From: Erwinia tracheiphila
Lineage (GTDB): Bacteria > Pseudomonadota > Gammaproteobacteria > Enterobacterales > Enterobacteriaceae
DNA: 64,000 bases
Direction: 5' to 3'
Assembly (NCBI RefSeq): GCF_021365465.1
Contig: NZ_CP089932.1
Coordinates: 1,426,001-1,490,000 of the forward strand
Under the pieces are notes generated by a model. The model saw nothing but the letters and a program-made list of their open reading frames with translations. It had not been told where the DNA came from and did no database searches. This document shows, piece after piece, positions 7,940-18,376 of the stretch (position 1 is its first letter; the number at the start of each line of letters is the position of its first letter). Both the position numbers and the translations under genes were made by a program.

Positions 7940-9140
7940 TGTATTAGTCGCGACTTGATCTGACACTGGACCTTGAAAGGTTGAGAGTTACCGGTTTTGA
8001 TATGGGTGTCTAATCCTTAAACAAAACGCGAGGTAACTCTCATGATTCATACTAACAATCCCATCATCAAACACAAAGCCGGCCTGCTCAATCTCGCCGA
8101 AGAACTCGGTAACGTATCAAAAGCCTGCAAGATCATGGGCGTGTCACGCGACACGTTTTACCGTTATCAGGAACTGGCTGCTGAAGGCGGCATCGATGCG
8201 CTGATTAACCAGAACCGCCGCGTCCCCAACCTGAAGAACCGCGCCGACGAAGCCACTGAACGCGCTGTTGTTGAATATGCCGTTGAGTTCCCGGCCCACG
8301 GGCAACACCGGACCAGTAATGAGCTGCGTAAAAAAGGCGTGTTTATCTCCGGTAGCGGCGTGCGCTCCATCTGGCAACGGCACGACCTGGAGAACTTCCG
8401 TAAACGCCTGAAGGCACTTGAGGAAAAGGTCGCCAGAGAAGGCATCGTGCTTACCGACGCTCAAATCGCAGCGCTGGAGAAGAAGGCCCACGATGACGAG
8501 GCCAGCGGAGAAATCGAAACTGCTCACCCGGGTTATCTCGGGTCGCAGGACACCTTCTACGTGGGCAATCTGAAAGGTGTGGGTCGTATCTACCAGCAGA
8601 CGTTCGTGGATACGTACTCGAAAGTGGCACACTGCAAGCTGTATACGAGTAAAACGCCGATCACCGCCGCAGACCTGCTCAATGATCGCGTACTGCCGTT
8701 CTACGAGGCTCAGGGACTGCCGATGCTGAGGATCCTGACCGACAGGGGAACGGAGTACTGTGGTAAGGTGGAGCAGCATGATTACCAGCTGTATCTGGCC
8801 ATCAACGATATCGACCATACAAAAACGAAGGCGATGTCTCCGCAGACGAACGGCATCTGCGAGCGCTTCCATAAAACTATTTTGCAGGATTTTTATCAGG
8901 TTACGTTCCGTAAGAAGTTATACGAAGACCTGGAGAGCCTGCAAACGGATCTGGACAACGGGTTGTGGCATTACAATAATGAGCGAACTCATCAGGGAAA
9001 AATGTGCTGCGGGCGTACGCCAATGGCCACGTTACTTGATGGTAAACGAGTCTGGGCAGAAAAAAATCTGAACCAGATGTAATCTGACAGACACCTGTAT
9101 AAATAACCGGTAACTGTCAGATCAGGTCTGAGCTAGTACA
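7940..9140 (+). mobile_element. IS481-family element, copy 3, inside the integrase gene
   Basis: The ends are TGTATTAG at 7940 and TAGTACA at 9140. The 7-bp target duplication CTTCATT (7933-7939 and 9141-9147) is perfect. The element is inserted opposite to the integrase reading direction. Its protein is identical to copy 1. Confidence 0.95.
8042..9082 (+). CDS. IS481-family transposase (copy 3)
   Basis: 346 residues with intact helix-turn-helix and DDE motifs (VDTYSK, TDRGTEY, NGICERFHK). The translation is identical to copy 1, including the unusual Gly in DNGLWHYNN. This points to recent transposition or gene conversion between these two copies. Confidence 0.92.
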   Translation: MIHTNNPIIKHKAGLLNLAEELGNVSKACKIMGVSRDTFYRYQELAAEGGIDALINQNRRVPNLKNRADEATERAVVEYAVEFPAHGQHRTSNELRKKGVFISGSGVRSIWQRHDLENFRKRLKALEEKVAREGIVLTDAQIAALEKKAHDDEASGEIETAHPGYLGSQDTFYVGNLKGVGRIYQQTFVDTYSKVAHCKLYTSKTPITAADLLNDRVLPFYEAQGLPMLRILTDRGTEYCGKVEQHDYQLYLAINDIDHTKTKAMSPQTNGICERFHKTILQDFYQVTFRKKLYEDLESLQTDLDNGLWHYNNERTHQGKMCCGRTPMATLLDGKRVWAEKNLNQM

Positions 9141-9783
9141 CTTCATTGATACGCTGGCTTAGACGTTTAACCGTTTCGAGTCTTCCGGCAGCGTGTGTTG
9201 GCTCTAATGCTCCGATGAACTGCTGAACCGTGATGTTAGCAATGGGCATAGAGCCAATATGTGGGAATACATATTTACTCATAGAACGCCAGATATCGTT
9301 TAACGTATGAGTTGCCAGCCCCGCTGATTCTTTGGTTTTGAACCAGTCTCCTGCAACCTTTTCAAAGGTGCTTTCTGTGGCACTTTTTTGCCGCAACTGC
9401 TCGGTTTTTTTATGCTCCTGCGGATCAATATCTTTGCTCAATAGAAGACGGGCATCTTCACGAAGTTGACGAGCCTCAGAGAGAGATACAGCAGGGTAAG
9501 CACCAAAGCTAATCATGGCGCGTTTGCGAGTGAAAGGTTTGTAATAGCGGAATCGCCAGAGTTTTGAGCCGCCGGGCTTAACCAGTAGTTCTAAGCCGTC
9601 CCCGTCATACAGGATAGTGGCACGTTCAGTCGCTTTGGAATTCTTGACTTCGGTGTTGTTAAGGGGCTTTGTCTGACGCGCCATATCATTCTCCAATCAC
9701 TGGTTAGGCATATGGCTCAGACGACAAAATGGATTGTATGCCTAAATATATGCCTAAAAATGTTGGATTTCACTGTATCAGTG

Positions 9784-9873
9784 TGGACTTTGCTAGACAA
9801 TAGAAAAAAAGCAGGTCGGTGCAACCTACTGTTTATTCTTTTTTTATAGCCTTGTCTGGACTTCACTAGACAA
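9784..9873. promoter_or_regulatory. Direct repeats near the island attachment site
   Basis: TGGACTT..CTAGACAA occurs at 9784-9800 and again at 9857-9873, 15 of 17 bases identical. The repeats lie between the integrase start and the tRNA 3' end. This is where arm-type integrase binding sites of P4-like islands are found, so that is the suggested function. The core attachment sequence would be the tRNA 3' end itself. The partner attachment site is not in the window. Confidence 0.5.
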
Positions 9874-9888
9874 AACGTTGGGGGAATT

Positions 9889-9965
9889 TGGTCGGCACGA
9901 GAGGATTTGAACCTCCGACCCCTGACACCCCATGACAGTGCGCTACCAGGCTGCGCTACGTGCCG
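9889..9965 (-). tRNA. proL: tRNA-Pro (anticodon GGG)
   Basis: The minus strand folds as a 77-base tRNA. The acceptor stem is CGGCACG/CGTGCCG, the anticodon loop TGGGGTG gives GGG, and the T loop is GGTTCAAATCC. The 3' CCA is encoded. It lies directly upstream of yejM's 3' side on the same strand, as proL does in E. coli. Its 3' end faces the integrase and is the likely insertion site of the island occupying 1-9888. Confidence 0.95.
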
Positions 9966-10059
9966 ATATTTGAAGCGTGATTCTACTGAAATCTTTTATG
10001 AATGCAAGTCTCTAAGATGTTGACTGCTATGAAAATAGCCAATATCGCTATTATTTGAT

Positions 10060-11811
10060 TCAGTTGGCAATAAAGCGTTTTTCTTCCGTTAGCACTTGCA
10101 ACAATAACGCCAGCTGCGGTTTGTGATCTTTCAACTGGTTTCCTGCGTTGTCCCAGGCGGTATAGCTGCCGTTATTATCCAGCAAAAGGGTAATCTGGGA
10201 AGTGGTTACCACCAGCTTATGATTGCTGTTGCTGGCTACCCAATCATTACGTCGGCGTGCTGCAAACAGGTCTTCGCCCTGTGAATAGTCAGACGGTGCG
10301 GTGCTGACGTGCAGCAGCCGTTGCATTAAGGTGGTCATTATGTCCGCGTGATCGGTCAGTTTGTTTATCTGCTGTGCCGGGGTATTTGGCCAGTGGACAA
10401 TCAGAGGCACGCGCAGATTAGCCCTATTGCCCATGCTGATATCACCATCTAAGGCCACGCCGTGCTGGGCTGTGATAACTACGACGGTATTATCAAGCAC
10501 TCCTTTAGTACGCAAAACAGACAACACATGCTGAATCTGGTTATCGACATCACTCGCGTTACGCTCATAGTGATGAAGAAATTTATCCTGATTACTGTCA
10601 GCAAGGCCTCTCCCCGAAAAGGACAGATAGGAAAACCAGGGGGCATTGGTGCTGTTCTGTTCTTCAAACCAGGTTTGCCATTGAACAACTGTTTGCCCAT
10701 CATGCTGGATGTTTGAAGGTGGCAGTGAATAGTCAGCTAACAGAGCTTGCCGGTAAAGCGGCGAGGCAAAACCATCTGAAGCAAACAGGCCGAACTGATA
10801 GCCTTGTTTACTAAGCGCATCGATCAATGCAGAAGGCATGCGTGCCGACAGCACACCGTCCATATAGCTGGGGGATATTCCGTAGAAAAGACCAAAAAGT
10901 CCGCTGTCGGGAGCGCTACCTGAGCTGAAATGCTGGGTAAAATTGAGGTTTTGACTGGCGAACTGTGCCAGATGGGGAAGCGACTGCTGCAACGTTGCTG
11001 CATTTAGCCCGTCCACCGTTATCATCAGTAAATTATTATGTGTTCCGCCATCTCGAAAAAGAATGTTATTCAGCGGGTAGGCCACCGAAACGGCCCCGGG
11101 CGCACCCTGTTCAACCAGTCTGCGCTGATATTCCTGTGCATTGAGCAACCCATGCTTTTCGAGAAAACGGCGCGCGGTCATGGGATATGAAAGCGGCAGA
11201 TTAGCGCGCTGCATGGTGATTGGGCGGTAGAAATTTGCATCAGCCCAAATGTACATAATATGGCTGCTACAAAATGCCGAGATAAACAGCACGGCAAGTG
11301 GCTTACCAAAATTACGTCGGTTAAGACTGCGAAGTTTCTGCCAGCTCCAGGTAGCAAACAGCATTTCTACCAGAAATATCGCTGGAACGCTGATAAACAT
11401 CAGTTGCCAGTCTCGAGTCAGTTCACTTTGATCGGGGTTGATGACCAGTTCCCATACCACCGGATTGAGGTGCAGATGGAAACGGTTGAATACGGCGCTA
11501 TCCACAAGAATAAGCGTTAAGCCCGCTGTAGCAACAATCGCAGACAGGAAGCGCAGCAATCGTTGTGACATCACAACAAACGTCAGCGGAAAGATAATCA
11601 GCAGATAAGTTGCAAAAACGATAAAACTGAAATGGCCGATCCAGCTGGTAAAGGCATAAATACGCCCGACCAGCGATGCAGGCCAGTCAGAGACAAACAG
11701 GTAACGGCTACCTAAGATGAAAGCAAAAAGAATATTAAACAGGGCGAACCAGTGCCCCCAGCCTATCATCTGGGAGACTTTTTCACGGTAGCGCTGCTGA
11801 CTTGTTACCAT
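10060..11811 (-). CDS. yejM: Inner-membrane sulfatase-fold protein YejM/PbgA/LapC
   Basis: 583 residues, close to the E. coli length. The N-terminus has five predicted membrane segments (residues ~15-190). A linker follows, then a periplasmic alkaline-phosphatase/sulfatase-fold domain beginning near NNLLMITVDGLN. In E. coli this essential protein senses lipopolysaccharide in the inner membrane and controls LpxC degradation through LapB and FtsH. The order yejL-yejM-proL is conserved here. The gene appears intact. Confidence 0.95.
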   Translation of the reverse strand: MVTSQQRYREKVSQMIGWGHWFALFNILFAFILGSRYLFVSDWPASLVGRIYAFTSWIGHFSFIVFATYLLIIFPLTFVVMSQRLLRFLSAIVATAGLTLILVDSAVFNRFHLHLNPVVWELVINPDQSELTRDWQLMFISVPAIFLVEMLFATWSWQKLRSLNRRNFGKPLAVLFISAFCSSHIMYIWADANFYRPITMQRANLPLSYPMTARRFLEKHGLLNAQEYQRRLVEQGAPGAVSVAYPLNNILFRDGGTHNNLLMITVDGLNAATLQQSLPHLAQFASQNLNFTQHFSSGSAPDSGLFGLFYGISPSYMDGVLSARMPSALIDALSKQGYQFGLFASDGFASPLYRQALLADYSLPPSNIQHDGQTVVQWQTWFEEQNSTNAPWFSYLSFSGRGLADSNQDKFLHHYERNASDVDNQIQHVLSVLRTKGVLDNTVVVITAQHGVALDGDISMGNRANLRVPLIVHWPNTPAQQINKLTDHADIMTTLMQRLLHVSTAPSDYSQGEDLFAARRRNDWVASNSNHKLVVTTSQITLLLDNNGSYTAWDNAGNQLKDHKPQLALLLQVLTEEKRFIAN

Positions 11812-11832
11812 ACCGGGGTCAAAATTATCACG

Positions 11833-12060
11833 TTAACGAATCTTATCTTCACGCACGGAGGCCCGCAGCGCATCGGCAAACGAACCCGCCAGTGCACTAC
11901 GCTGTGCAGATGATACGCTGGTGTTAATCAAATTGGTTACCATATTTCCAAGCACCATCAGGGAAAGGTCGGTCGGCGCATTATCTTTTTCAAGAATATT
12001 GACCATGTCTGCGAGAAGTTTTTCCACTCGCTCGTCACTGTATCGGGACTGTTGTGGCAT
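11833..12060 (-). CDS. yejL: UPF0352 family protein YejL
   Basis: 75 residues, the usual family length, starting [16 protein letters not shown]. It is a small helical protein of unknown function found throughout Enterobacterales. It is 21 bases upstream of yejM on the same strand and probably cotranscribed with it. It is divergent from yejK. Confidence 0.93.
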   Translation of the reverse strand: MPQQSRYSDERVEKLLADMVNILEKDNAPTDLSLMVLGNMVTNLINTSVSSAQRSALAGSFADALRASVREDKIR

Positions 12061-12220
12061 AGGGTCGAATTTACTGAGTATTAAAGGGCTTTATCCTAAC
12101 GTAAACGTGAGATTTTTTCTGCACTTTTATCGCGAGATATTGGTTAATATTGTTGTCTGTTGATTGCTGCCCCGGCGAATGATTGAATACGCGTCCCGGT
12201 CATATTAAGGAGAGTTTACT

Positions 12221-13225
12221 ATGAGTCTGGATATCGAGCAGATTGCCCTGCATCAGATGATAAAACGCGATGAGCACCCGCTGGAATTGGTGCTTCGTGA
12301 TTCGTTGCTGCCTGCCAATGGCCCGGTGATCGCTATGATGGAAGAGCTTCATCGCGTTTATAGCGTTAAAAATAAAGCCTGTGGTTTATTTGATCAGGAA
12401 AGTGAACTTGCCGCTGCATTGCGCAATTGCCGAAAAGGTGAGGATGATTTCCTGGCATTCAGTCGGACTGCTACCGGGCGCCTGCGTGATGAACTGGCAA
12501 AATATCCCTTTGCTGATGGTGGTATCGTTCTTTTTGGACATTATCGTTATCTGGCAGTCGAATATTTGCTGATCGCCGTTCTCAGCAGTCAAAACAGCAT
12601 GTATGTGAATGAACAACTGGATATCAGCAGCACGCACTATCTTGATATCCATCATGCCGATATTGTTGCGCGTATTGATTTAACAGAATGGGAAACTAAC
12701 CCTGAATCCACGCGCTATCTGACTTTTCTGCGTGGTCGCGTTGGCCGTAAGGTTGCAGACTTTTTTATGGACTTTCTCGGTGCCAGCGTCGGGCTGGATA
12801 CGAAAGCGCAAAATCGTGGCCTGCTGCAGGCCGTTGATGATTACTGTGATCAGGCAAGTCTTGATAAGAATGAACGCCAAAACTATCGTCAGCAGGTCTA
12901 CAGCTACTGTAATGAGCAGTTACAGGCGGGACAGGAAATCGAACTGGAAGAATTATCCGGCGAGCTGGCACCCCTTAGCGAGAAAACCTTTCAGGCTTTC
13001 ACGCAGGAACAGGGCTATGAACTGGAAGAACGTTTCCCTGCCGATCGTGGTACCTTGCGCCAGCTGACTAAGTTTGCCGGAAGTGGGGGAGGGCTAACCC
13101 TGAATTTTGATGCGTTGCTACTGGGGGAGCGAATTTTCTGGGATGCGGCTACCGATACGCTGACGATCAAAGGCACGCCACCCAACCTGCGCGAACAGTT
13201 ACAGCGTCGCAGCGGCGGGGGGTGA
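12221..13225 (+). CDS. yejK: Nucleoid-associated protein YejK/NdpA
   Basis: 334 residues, as in E. coli. The start at 12221 ([18 protein letters not shown]) has AAGGAG upstream. The NdpA family binds nucleoid DNA and interacts with topoisomerases in E. coli. The protein ends in a Gly-rich tail after QLQRRS. It is followed by a hairpin and then a terminator shared with the convergent rplY gene. Confidence 0.95.
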   Translation: MSLDIEQIALHQMIKRDEHPLELVLRDSLLPANGPVIAMMEELHRVYSVKNKACGLFDQESELAAALRNCRKGEDDFLAFSRTATGRLRDELAKYPFADGGIVLFGHYRYLAVEYLLIAVLSSQNSMYVNEQLDISSTHYLDIHHADIVARIDLTEWETNPESTRYLTFLRGRVGRKVADFFMDFLGASVGLDTKAQNRGLLQAVDDYCDQASLDKNERQNYRQQVYSYCNEQLQAGQEIELEELSGELAPLSEKTFQAFTQEQGYELEERFPADRGTLRQLTKFAGSGGGLTLNFDALLLGERIFWDAATDTLTIKGTPPNLREQLQRRSGGG

Positions 13226-13356
13226 ACAAAGCCACCTTAATTGCAGGTGGCTGCAGAGCAGACCATAGCGAGTTTGTGATGCTTAACGACCAGGATAATC
13301 AGGCAAAGCCAAAACCGGCCCGATAAATATATCCGCAGACCGGGGTTTTAATCAGG

Positions 13357-13387
13357 CAAAAAAACGCCGCATTAAGCGGCGTTTTTT
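13357..13387. terminator. Bidirectional terminator between yejK and rplY
   Basis: The hairpin AACGCCGC-ATTAA-GCGGCGTT (13363-13382) is flanked by an A run on the left and a T run on the right. It can end transcription from both yejK (plus) and rplY (minus). A second hairpin with GCCACCT/AGGTGGC arms lies at 13231-13251, just after the yejK stop. Confidence 0.85.
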
Positions 13388-13405
13388 ACTGGTATCGAAC
13401 GGTAG

Positions 13406-13690
13406 TTAAGCGCGAACGAAATCGATGTGGTGCAGTTTTGGCTTGAACGGATGACGCTGAACAGCCTGCACTTTTACTTTGGTTTCTTTACCATTGACAA
13501 CCAGAGTCAGCACGTCGGTGTAGAACTCAGGTTTAGCCTGCATGTTCATCACGGAGTCATGATCCAGTTCGATGGCAACAGCTGCATCTTTACCGCCATA
13601 AATAATGGCCGGGAATTTGTTAGCTGTACGCAGGCGGCGGCTCGCACCCTTACCCTGCTCTTTACGTTCTTCTGCATTGATAGTGAACAT
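13406..13690 (-). CDS. rplY: 50S ribosomal protein L25
   Basis: 94 residues, identical in length to E. coli L25 (the short form without the CTC domain). It begins [22 protein letters not shown]25 binds 5S rRNA in the large subunit. The gene lies downstream of radD on the same strand, 170 bases away, with the intergenic region presumably carrying its own promoter. Confidence 0.97.
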   Translation of the reverse strand: MFTINAEERKEQGKGASRRLRTANKFPAIIYGGKDAAVAIELDHDSVMNMQAKPEFYTDVLTLVVNGKETKVKVQAVQRHPFKPKLHHIDFVRA

Positions 13691-13860
13691 TGTTCAGTCT
13701 CTTAAATTGATTTTCCTGCTACAGGCGACCCAGCAACAGGTTGGTATTTCAGCTTGTGCGGTTGCAAAAGCGGGGCGGATTATAGCCTTACTTCGGGTGT
13801 GCGGGCAACGGCTATATGTCGCCTTGATACTGCTCACCTACATTCACCCGGCCTTGTGAT

Positions 13861-15615
13861 TCAGCGAAGCTCATGGGCACGACGATAACGCCCCTGATAA
13901 TCGAAAACTTTTTCACGGACCTGCCAGAAATGGCGTTGTTTGCGTGCTACAACAAAATCGGGATGGCGTAGCAATGGCTGAAGTGCAACGATATCAGCCG
14001 CACTATTCCAGCTCAGTGGGGTACCCGGCGCACGCAGATGAGGCCGCAGGAAAATCTGCTCAAATGCAGTGCGCTGTGCGGGCGTGCTGAGGCGAAAGCG
14101 CTCATTCACTTCGGTCGCATCCTCATCGTAATAACGTGCTTTGAGCCACTCTCCTTTCTGGTCTGCCCCACACTCAAGCTCCATTGCGGCACAGCGCAAC
14201 ACCAGCGCATCTTTTAACTTTAGTGCGGCTTTTAACATATCATCCGGGTCCACCAGCACGGCCTCACACTGGTGACAGCGGCGTGCCGCTATATCGTTCT
14301 CGGCCAGACAGTGCGGGCAGCATTTATAGCGAAAACGGTAATAGCACTGCTGACGCTCGCCATCGCTGTTTTCAATAATTCCCTTGCAGCGGCGACCAAA
14401 GTGTTCAATAAGGGTGCCATCGGCGGCCGTTTTCCCCCAGAAGATATTGGCGAAACCGCAGCACGGACAAAAAACCTGCACCGGCTGGTTGTCACTTTTT
14501 CCCTTTGGTGTACCTACCTCAGGTGTAAAAATGTCATGGGGATTACCAGCATAGTCGAGGATCAAGCAGTCACGCTTGCCGGGGCAAAGCCGTAGCCCTC
14601 GTCCAATAATTTGCTGATAGAGACTGACCGATTCAGTAGGTCGCAGGATGGCTATCAGATCGACATGCGGTGCATCAAATCCGGTGGTTAATACGGCAAC
14701 ATTGACCAGATAGCGCAGTTGGCGTGCTTTAAAGGCGGCGATTAATGCATCACGCTCCACTGCGGGCGTGGCCGCCGTAATCAGTGCGTTGTCATCCGGC
14801 AGCAGGCCTGCGACTTCTCTGGCGTGTTCGACCGTTGCGGCAAAAATCATTACGCCCTGACGAGATTGTGCAAATTCAATGATCTGCCGGATGATATGGG
14901 GCGTAATACGACGTTGCTGTTTCAATTCGTGGTTAAGGTCTGCTTCGCTAAAAAGGCCATTTTCTTTTACGGCAATCCGACTGAAATCATACTGGACAAC
15001 AGGCATATCGAGCCTTTCTGGTGGGACCAGAAAACCGTTTTTAATCATATAGCGCATAGGCAATTCGTAGATACAGTCGCGAAACAGGGCATGTTCATCA
15101 CCTCGCACCATCCCGTGGCAATGAAACTGATATATCCATCCTTTGCCCAGTCGGTAGGGAGTCGCGGTGAGGCCCAGCAGCCGCAACTGCGGGCTACGTA
15201 AACGAAGGTAGTGGAGAATTTGCTGGTACTGGCTGTCCTCAGCATCGCTGATACGATGGCATTCATCGACAATAAGTAACGTAAATTCACTGTCAAATTG
15301 TTGCAGATTGCGCGCCACCGACTGCACGCTGGCAAATACAACCTTGCTCTGACTTTCACGCCGTTGCAGCCCTGCGGCAAAAATATCAGCGTTCAACCCG
15401 TAAGACTGGTATTTACTGTGATTTTGCGCAACCAGCTCTTTAACATGGGCCAGCACCAGTACGCGACCACGCGCCCGTTTCGCCAGTTCAGCGATGACCA
15501 GACTTTTACCCGCTCCGGTGGGCAGAACAATGACCGCAGGAGCGCAGGAGCGACGAAAGTAGTTAAGCGTAGCTTCAACGGCCTCGTGCTGATACGGGCG
15601 TAGTGTAAATGACAT
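13861..15615 (-). CDS. radD: DEAD-box-like helicase RadD
   Basis: 584 residues, about the same as E. coli RadD (YejH). It is a superfamily 2 helicase with Walker A PTGAGKS (residues 32-38), Walker B DECH (117-120) and a C-terminal Cys-rich zinc-binding region ([20 protein letters not shown]). RadD acts in DNA double-strand-break repair with RecA and SSB. It is divergent from rsuA. Confidence 0.95.
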   Translation of the reverse strand: MSFTLRPYQHEAVEATLNYFRRSCAPAVIVLPTGAGKSLVIAELAKRARGRVLVLAHVKELVAQNHSKYQSYGLNADIFAAGLQRRESQSKVVFASVQSVARNLQQFDSEFTLLIVDECHRISDAEDSQYQQILHYLRLRSPQLRLLGLTATPYRLGKGWIYQFHCHGMVRGDEHALFRDCIYELPMRYMIKNGFLVPPERLDMPVVQYDFSRIAVKENGLFSEADLNHELKQQRRITPHIIRQIIEFAQSRQGVMIFAATVEHAREVAGLLPDDNALITAATPAVERDALIAAFKARQLRYLVNVAVLTTGFDAPHVDLIAILRPTESVSLYQQIIGRGLRLCPGKRDCLILDYAGNPHDIFTPEVGTPKGKSDNQPVQVFCPCCGFANIFWGKTAADGTLIEHFGRRCKGIIENSDGERQQCYYRFRYKCCPHCLAENDIAARRCHQCEAVLVDPDDMLKAALKLKDALVLRCAAMELECGADQKGEWLKARYYDEDATEVNERFRLSTPAQRTAFEQIFLRPHLRAPGTPLSWNSAADIVALQPLLRHPDFVVARKQRHFWQVREKVFDYQGRYRRAHELR

Positions 15616-15821
15616 TGATTTTTCAGCTGCTCAACGATCAAAAGCGCATTATGTCATGAAAGTAGAGCGCGGACGAAGCGGACTCTGTGCCTCCGAAGGA
15701 ACTCCCGATATACTTGCCGTCTGAAATGCGGATATGACGTCATAGCGAACACACCGTTTTTTCTCCTGGCGTCTCTTTAATGAGGCGTCTGTTTTTCTTT
15801 GAGACAGGCAGTACAGATTTA

Positions 15822-16550
15822 ATGCGACTTGATAAATTTTTATCTCAGCAACTCGAAATCAGCCGGGCTATCGCCGGACGTGAACTACGTGCACGAAAAG
15901 TCACTGTAGACGGTGAAGTCGTTCGCGATGGTGCTTTCAGGCTGACTGCTGAAAATGAAGTGAAATACGACGGCAATCTGCTTCAGCTGGAAACAGGGCC
16001 TCGTTACTTTATGCTCAATAAACCGCAGGGTTACGTCTGTTCGACGGACGATCCCGATCACCCGACGATTCTTTACTTTCTGGAAGAACCTACTGCCTAC
16101 AAATTGCATGCCGCAGGAAGGCTGGATATCGACACCACGGGACTGGTGCTGATGACCGACGATGGGCAATGGTCACATCGCATCACGCCACCTCGCCATC
16201 ACTGTGAGAAAACCTATCTGGTGACGCTTGAATCACCGCTGGCTGATGATGTGGCAACGAAATTCCAGCAGGGCGTGCAGCTGCATAATGAAAAGGACCT
16301 GACTAAACCGGCCTTGCTGGAGGCTATCAGCTATAACCAGGTGCGGCTGACTATCAGCGAAGGACGCTATCATCAGGTGAAGCGTATGTTTGCTGCCGTG
16401 GGGAACCACGTAGTGGCATTACATCGCGAGCGTATTGGTGACATTCAACTTGATGCTCAACTGCAACCCGGTGAATATCGGGCGTTGAATGCAGAGGAGA
16501 TAGCCAGCATCAGCGTCAGAAAAGACAAAACAAAAGTGAATAAGGAATAA
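15822..16550 (+). CDS. rsuA: 16S rRNA pseudouridine(516) synthase
   Basis: 242 residues from ATG 15822 ([16 protein letters not shown]). A longer frame opens at 15780, but the S4 domain begins exactly at this Met. The S4 RNA-binding domain is residues 1-60. The RluB/E/F-type catalytic domain carries the GRLDIDT motif with the catalytic Asp. The enzyme converts U516 of 16S rRNA to pseudouridine. It is followed by bcr four bases downstream, so the two are probably cotranscribed. The C-terminus is slightly longer and more basic than in E. coli. Confidence 0.95.
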   Translation: MRLDKFLSQQLEISRAIAGRELRARKVTVDGEVVRDGAFRLTAENEVKYDGNLLQLETGPRYFMLNKPQGYVCSTDDPDHPTILYFLEEPTAYKLHAAGRLDIDTTGLVLMTDDGQWSHRITPPRHHCEKTYLVTLESPLADDVATKFQQGVQLHNEKDLTKPALLEAISYNQVRLTISEGRYHQVKRMFAAVGNHVVALHRERIGDIQLDAQLQPGEYRALNAEEIASISVRKDKTKVNKE

Positions 16551-16554
16551 CAGG

Positions 16555-17751
16555 GTGCGTAAGGAAATGAATTCGTCGCTCGGGCTGGTGGTGATCCTTG
16601 GCCTGTTGGCAATGTTAATGCCGTTGTCGATTGATATGTATCTGCCAGCACTGCCGGAGATTGCCAGGGAGTTTGGCGTCACCGCAGGAAGCGTACAAAT
16701 GACGCTGAACATTTACATTCTGGGGTTTGCGCTGGGTCAGTTAGTCTATGGACCACTGGCCGACAGTTTTGGCCGCAAACCGCTCATCTCTCTGGGGACG
16801 CTGATTTTTTCGGTTGCTGCTGCGGCCTGTGCGATGGCACAGACCATCGACCAGCTGATTGTTATGCGCCTGCTGCACGGCCTGTCAGCCGCCGCTGGCA
16901 GTGTGGTGAGCAGTGCCCTTATGCGTGACTGCTACTCGAAAGAGGAGTTCTCCCGCATGATGTCATTTATGATGATGGTAACCACTATCGCACCTTTGCT
17001 TGCGCCGATAATCGGCGGCTGGTTGCTGCAGATTTGGAGCTGGCATGCCATTTTTTGGACCCTTTCGATGGTGGCCGTCGTCACCACGATTATGGTCGCG
17101 ACGCAAATCAGGGAAACCTTGCCAGCAGATAAACGCCAGAAATTCAACCTGTGGACGACGTTAATCAATTTCCTTTATCTTGTTCGCCACAGGCAGGCGT
17201 TCAGCTATATGCTGGCCAGTGGATTATCTTTTGCCGGAATGTTCTCTTTTCTTAACGCAGGTCCCTTTGTCTATATTGAATTGAATCATATATCACCCCA
17301 GGATTTTGGCTATTATTTTGCCCTGAATGTGGTTTTTCTTTTCCTGATGACGCTGGTTAACAGCCGATCGGTACGCCGTTTTGGTCCGGTAATAATGTTC
17401 CGTTTTGGCTTGTCTGTTCAGTTTGCCATGGCGCTGTGGCTGGTGGTGGTGAGCGCACTGAATCTCGGATTTCTTCCGCTGGTTTTTGGGGTTGCCATGT
17501 ACATTGGTTGTGTTGCGATGGTGTCGTCAAATGCTATGGCGGTCATCCTGGAAGAATTTCCACACATGGCCGGAACGGCATCGTCACTGGCGGGAGCGCT
17601 GCGTTTTGGCGTGGGTGCACTGACAGGGGCGCTGCTTTCCACCTTCACATTTACCGATGCCTGGCCAATGGTGGGTTCCATATTTATTTGTGCCTCACTT
17701 TCTGTGCTGCTTTTTATGGCTGCAATCGGCTCGCGTAAAGATGCAGTTTGA
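16555..17751 (+). CDS. bcr: Bcr/CflA-type drug efflux transporter
   Basis: 398 residues, major facilitator superfamily, 12 transmembrane segments. It has the family signature [10 protein letters not shown] in helix 1 and DSFGRKP in the loop between helices 2 and 3. It shares [16 protein letters not shown] and [24 protein letters not shown] with E. coli Bcr. The start is GTG 16555, with AAGGA nine bases upstream; an ATG at 16567 is an alternative. Bcr exports bicyclomycin, sulfonamide and some dipeptides by proton antiport. Confidence 0.93.
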   Translation: MRKEMNSSLGLVVILGLLAMLMPLSIDMYLPALPEIAREFGVTAGSVQMTLNIYILGFALGQLVYGPLADSFGRKPLISLGTLIFSVAAAACAMAQTIDQLIVMRLLHGLSAAAGSVVSSALMRDCYSKEEFSRMMSFMMMVTTIAPLLAPIIGGWLLQIWSWHAIFWTLSMVAVVTTIMVATQIRETLPADKRQKFNLWTTLINFLYLVRHRQAFSYMLASGLSFAGMFSFLNAGPFVYIELNHISPQDFGYYFALNVVFLFLMTLVNSRSVRRFGPVIMFRFGLSVQFAMALWLVVVSALNLGFLPLVFGVAMYIGCVAMVSSNAMAVILEEFPHMAGTASSLAGALRFGVGALTGALLSTFTFTDAWPMVGSIFICASLSVLLFMAAIGSRKDAV

Positions 17752-18012
17752 ATGACGGTTGAATAAATTTTTCGGCAGAGGGTAAGTCTGTATTTTGTTG
17801 CTATAATGTGAAATTATTCTCGCTTAACTATACATTTATGAAATAAAATAATTATTATCTGAATGATTACAAGGTAAAAATAATGTTAATAATGAGGCCT
17901 GACTCGCAGAAATTAACGCTGTTATCAACCTTAAAGGCAGCGACAGTTAATCACGGCGTTCTCTGAAATCAGCCTGGTTCCTCAGACTGACTATACAGAT
18001 CCTGGTGTTTGC
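17752..18012. other. AT-rich intergenic region between bcr and yejG
   Basis: About 260 bases with high A+T (runs such as ATGAAATAAAATAATTATTATC). No gene is seen. It probably contains the original yejG promoter. Confidence 0.5.
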
Positions 18013-18354
18013 ATGAATACATTACAACATTCAGTGATTCATCGCTTAACGCAGAGTTATCGGTGGGGCGGAAGCAGGCCAGGTGTAACTGCTGAACCTC
18101 TTCTTTTCAGTAACGTTGCCACCGACGACGATTTAGTCAGCCTCAGCCTGTTAAGGCATCATGGTGTCCAGTCATAGGACATCATGCAGACGCTTAAAGA
18201 TGCACTAACGGAAATACAGCCCGACTGTTTCATCATTGGATGGGAAGGAGAACCCTGCCTGTTTGTTGCTCGTCACGACGAGTGCGCAGCAACCTGCTGG
18301 CTTAAAAATTTTGGCGTTGGCATTGACGAACCCTTCAGGAATGCCAACGCCTGA
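18013..18354 (+). pseudogene. yejG: yejG with an in-frame amber stop
   Basis: Reading from ATG 18013 gives 113 codons plus stop, about the same length as E. coli YejG. The ends are conserved: an N-terminal VIHRLTQSYRW and a C-terminal WEGEPCLFVARHDECAATCWLKNFGV. Codon 55 is TAG (18175-18177), so translation would stop half-way. There is no frame change, so this is a point nonsense mutation. The function of YejG is not well known. Its place after rsuA-bcr on the same strand is as in E. coli. Confidence 0.9.
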
Positions 18355-18376
18355 TTGGAAAATCTGGCACTGGTTT

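Larger units (their letters stand above)
7239..9684 (-). pseudogene. P4-type tyrosine integrase split by IS481 and cut at its 3' end
   Basis: The two parts are 9684-9141 and 7939-7239. They join in frame if IS481 copy 3 and one 7-bp duplication are removed. The preferred start is ATG 9684 (MARQTKPLNNTEVKNSK), with GGAGA seven bases upstream. The N-terminal part is the DUF4102/arm-binding domain. The C-terminal part has the catalytic elements RPAEAS, HGMRAIAST and the region with the nucleophile Tyr (RAYNRAQYLEQRREM). After the catalytic Tyr, only the tail is lost, where the IS3-family fragment begins. It sits beside tRNA-Pro, the expected position for the integrase of a tRNA-targeted island. 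Confidence 0.92.
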
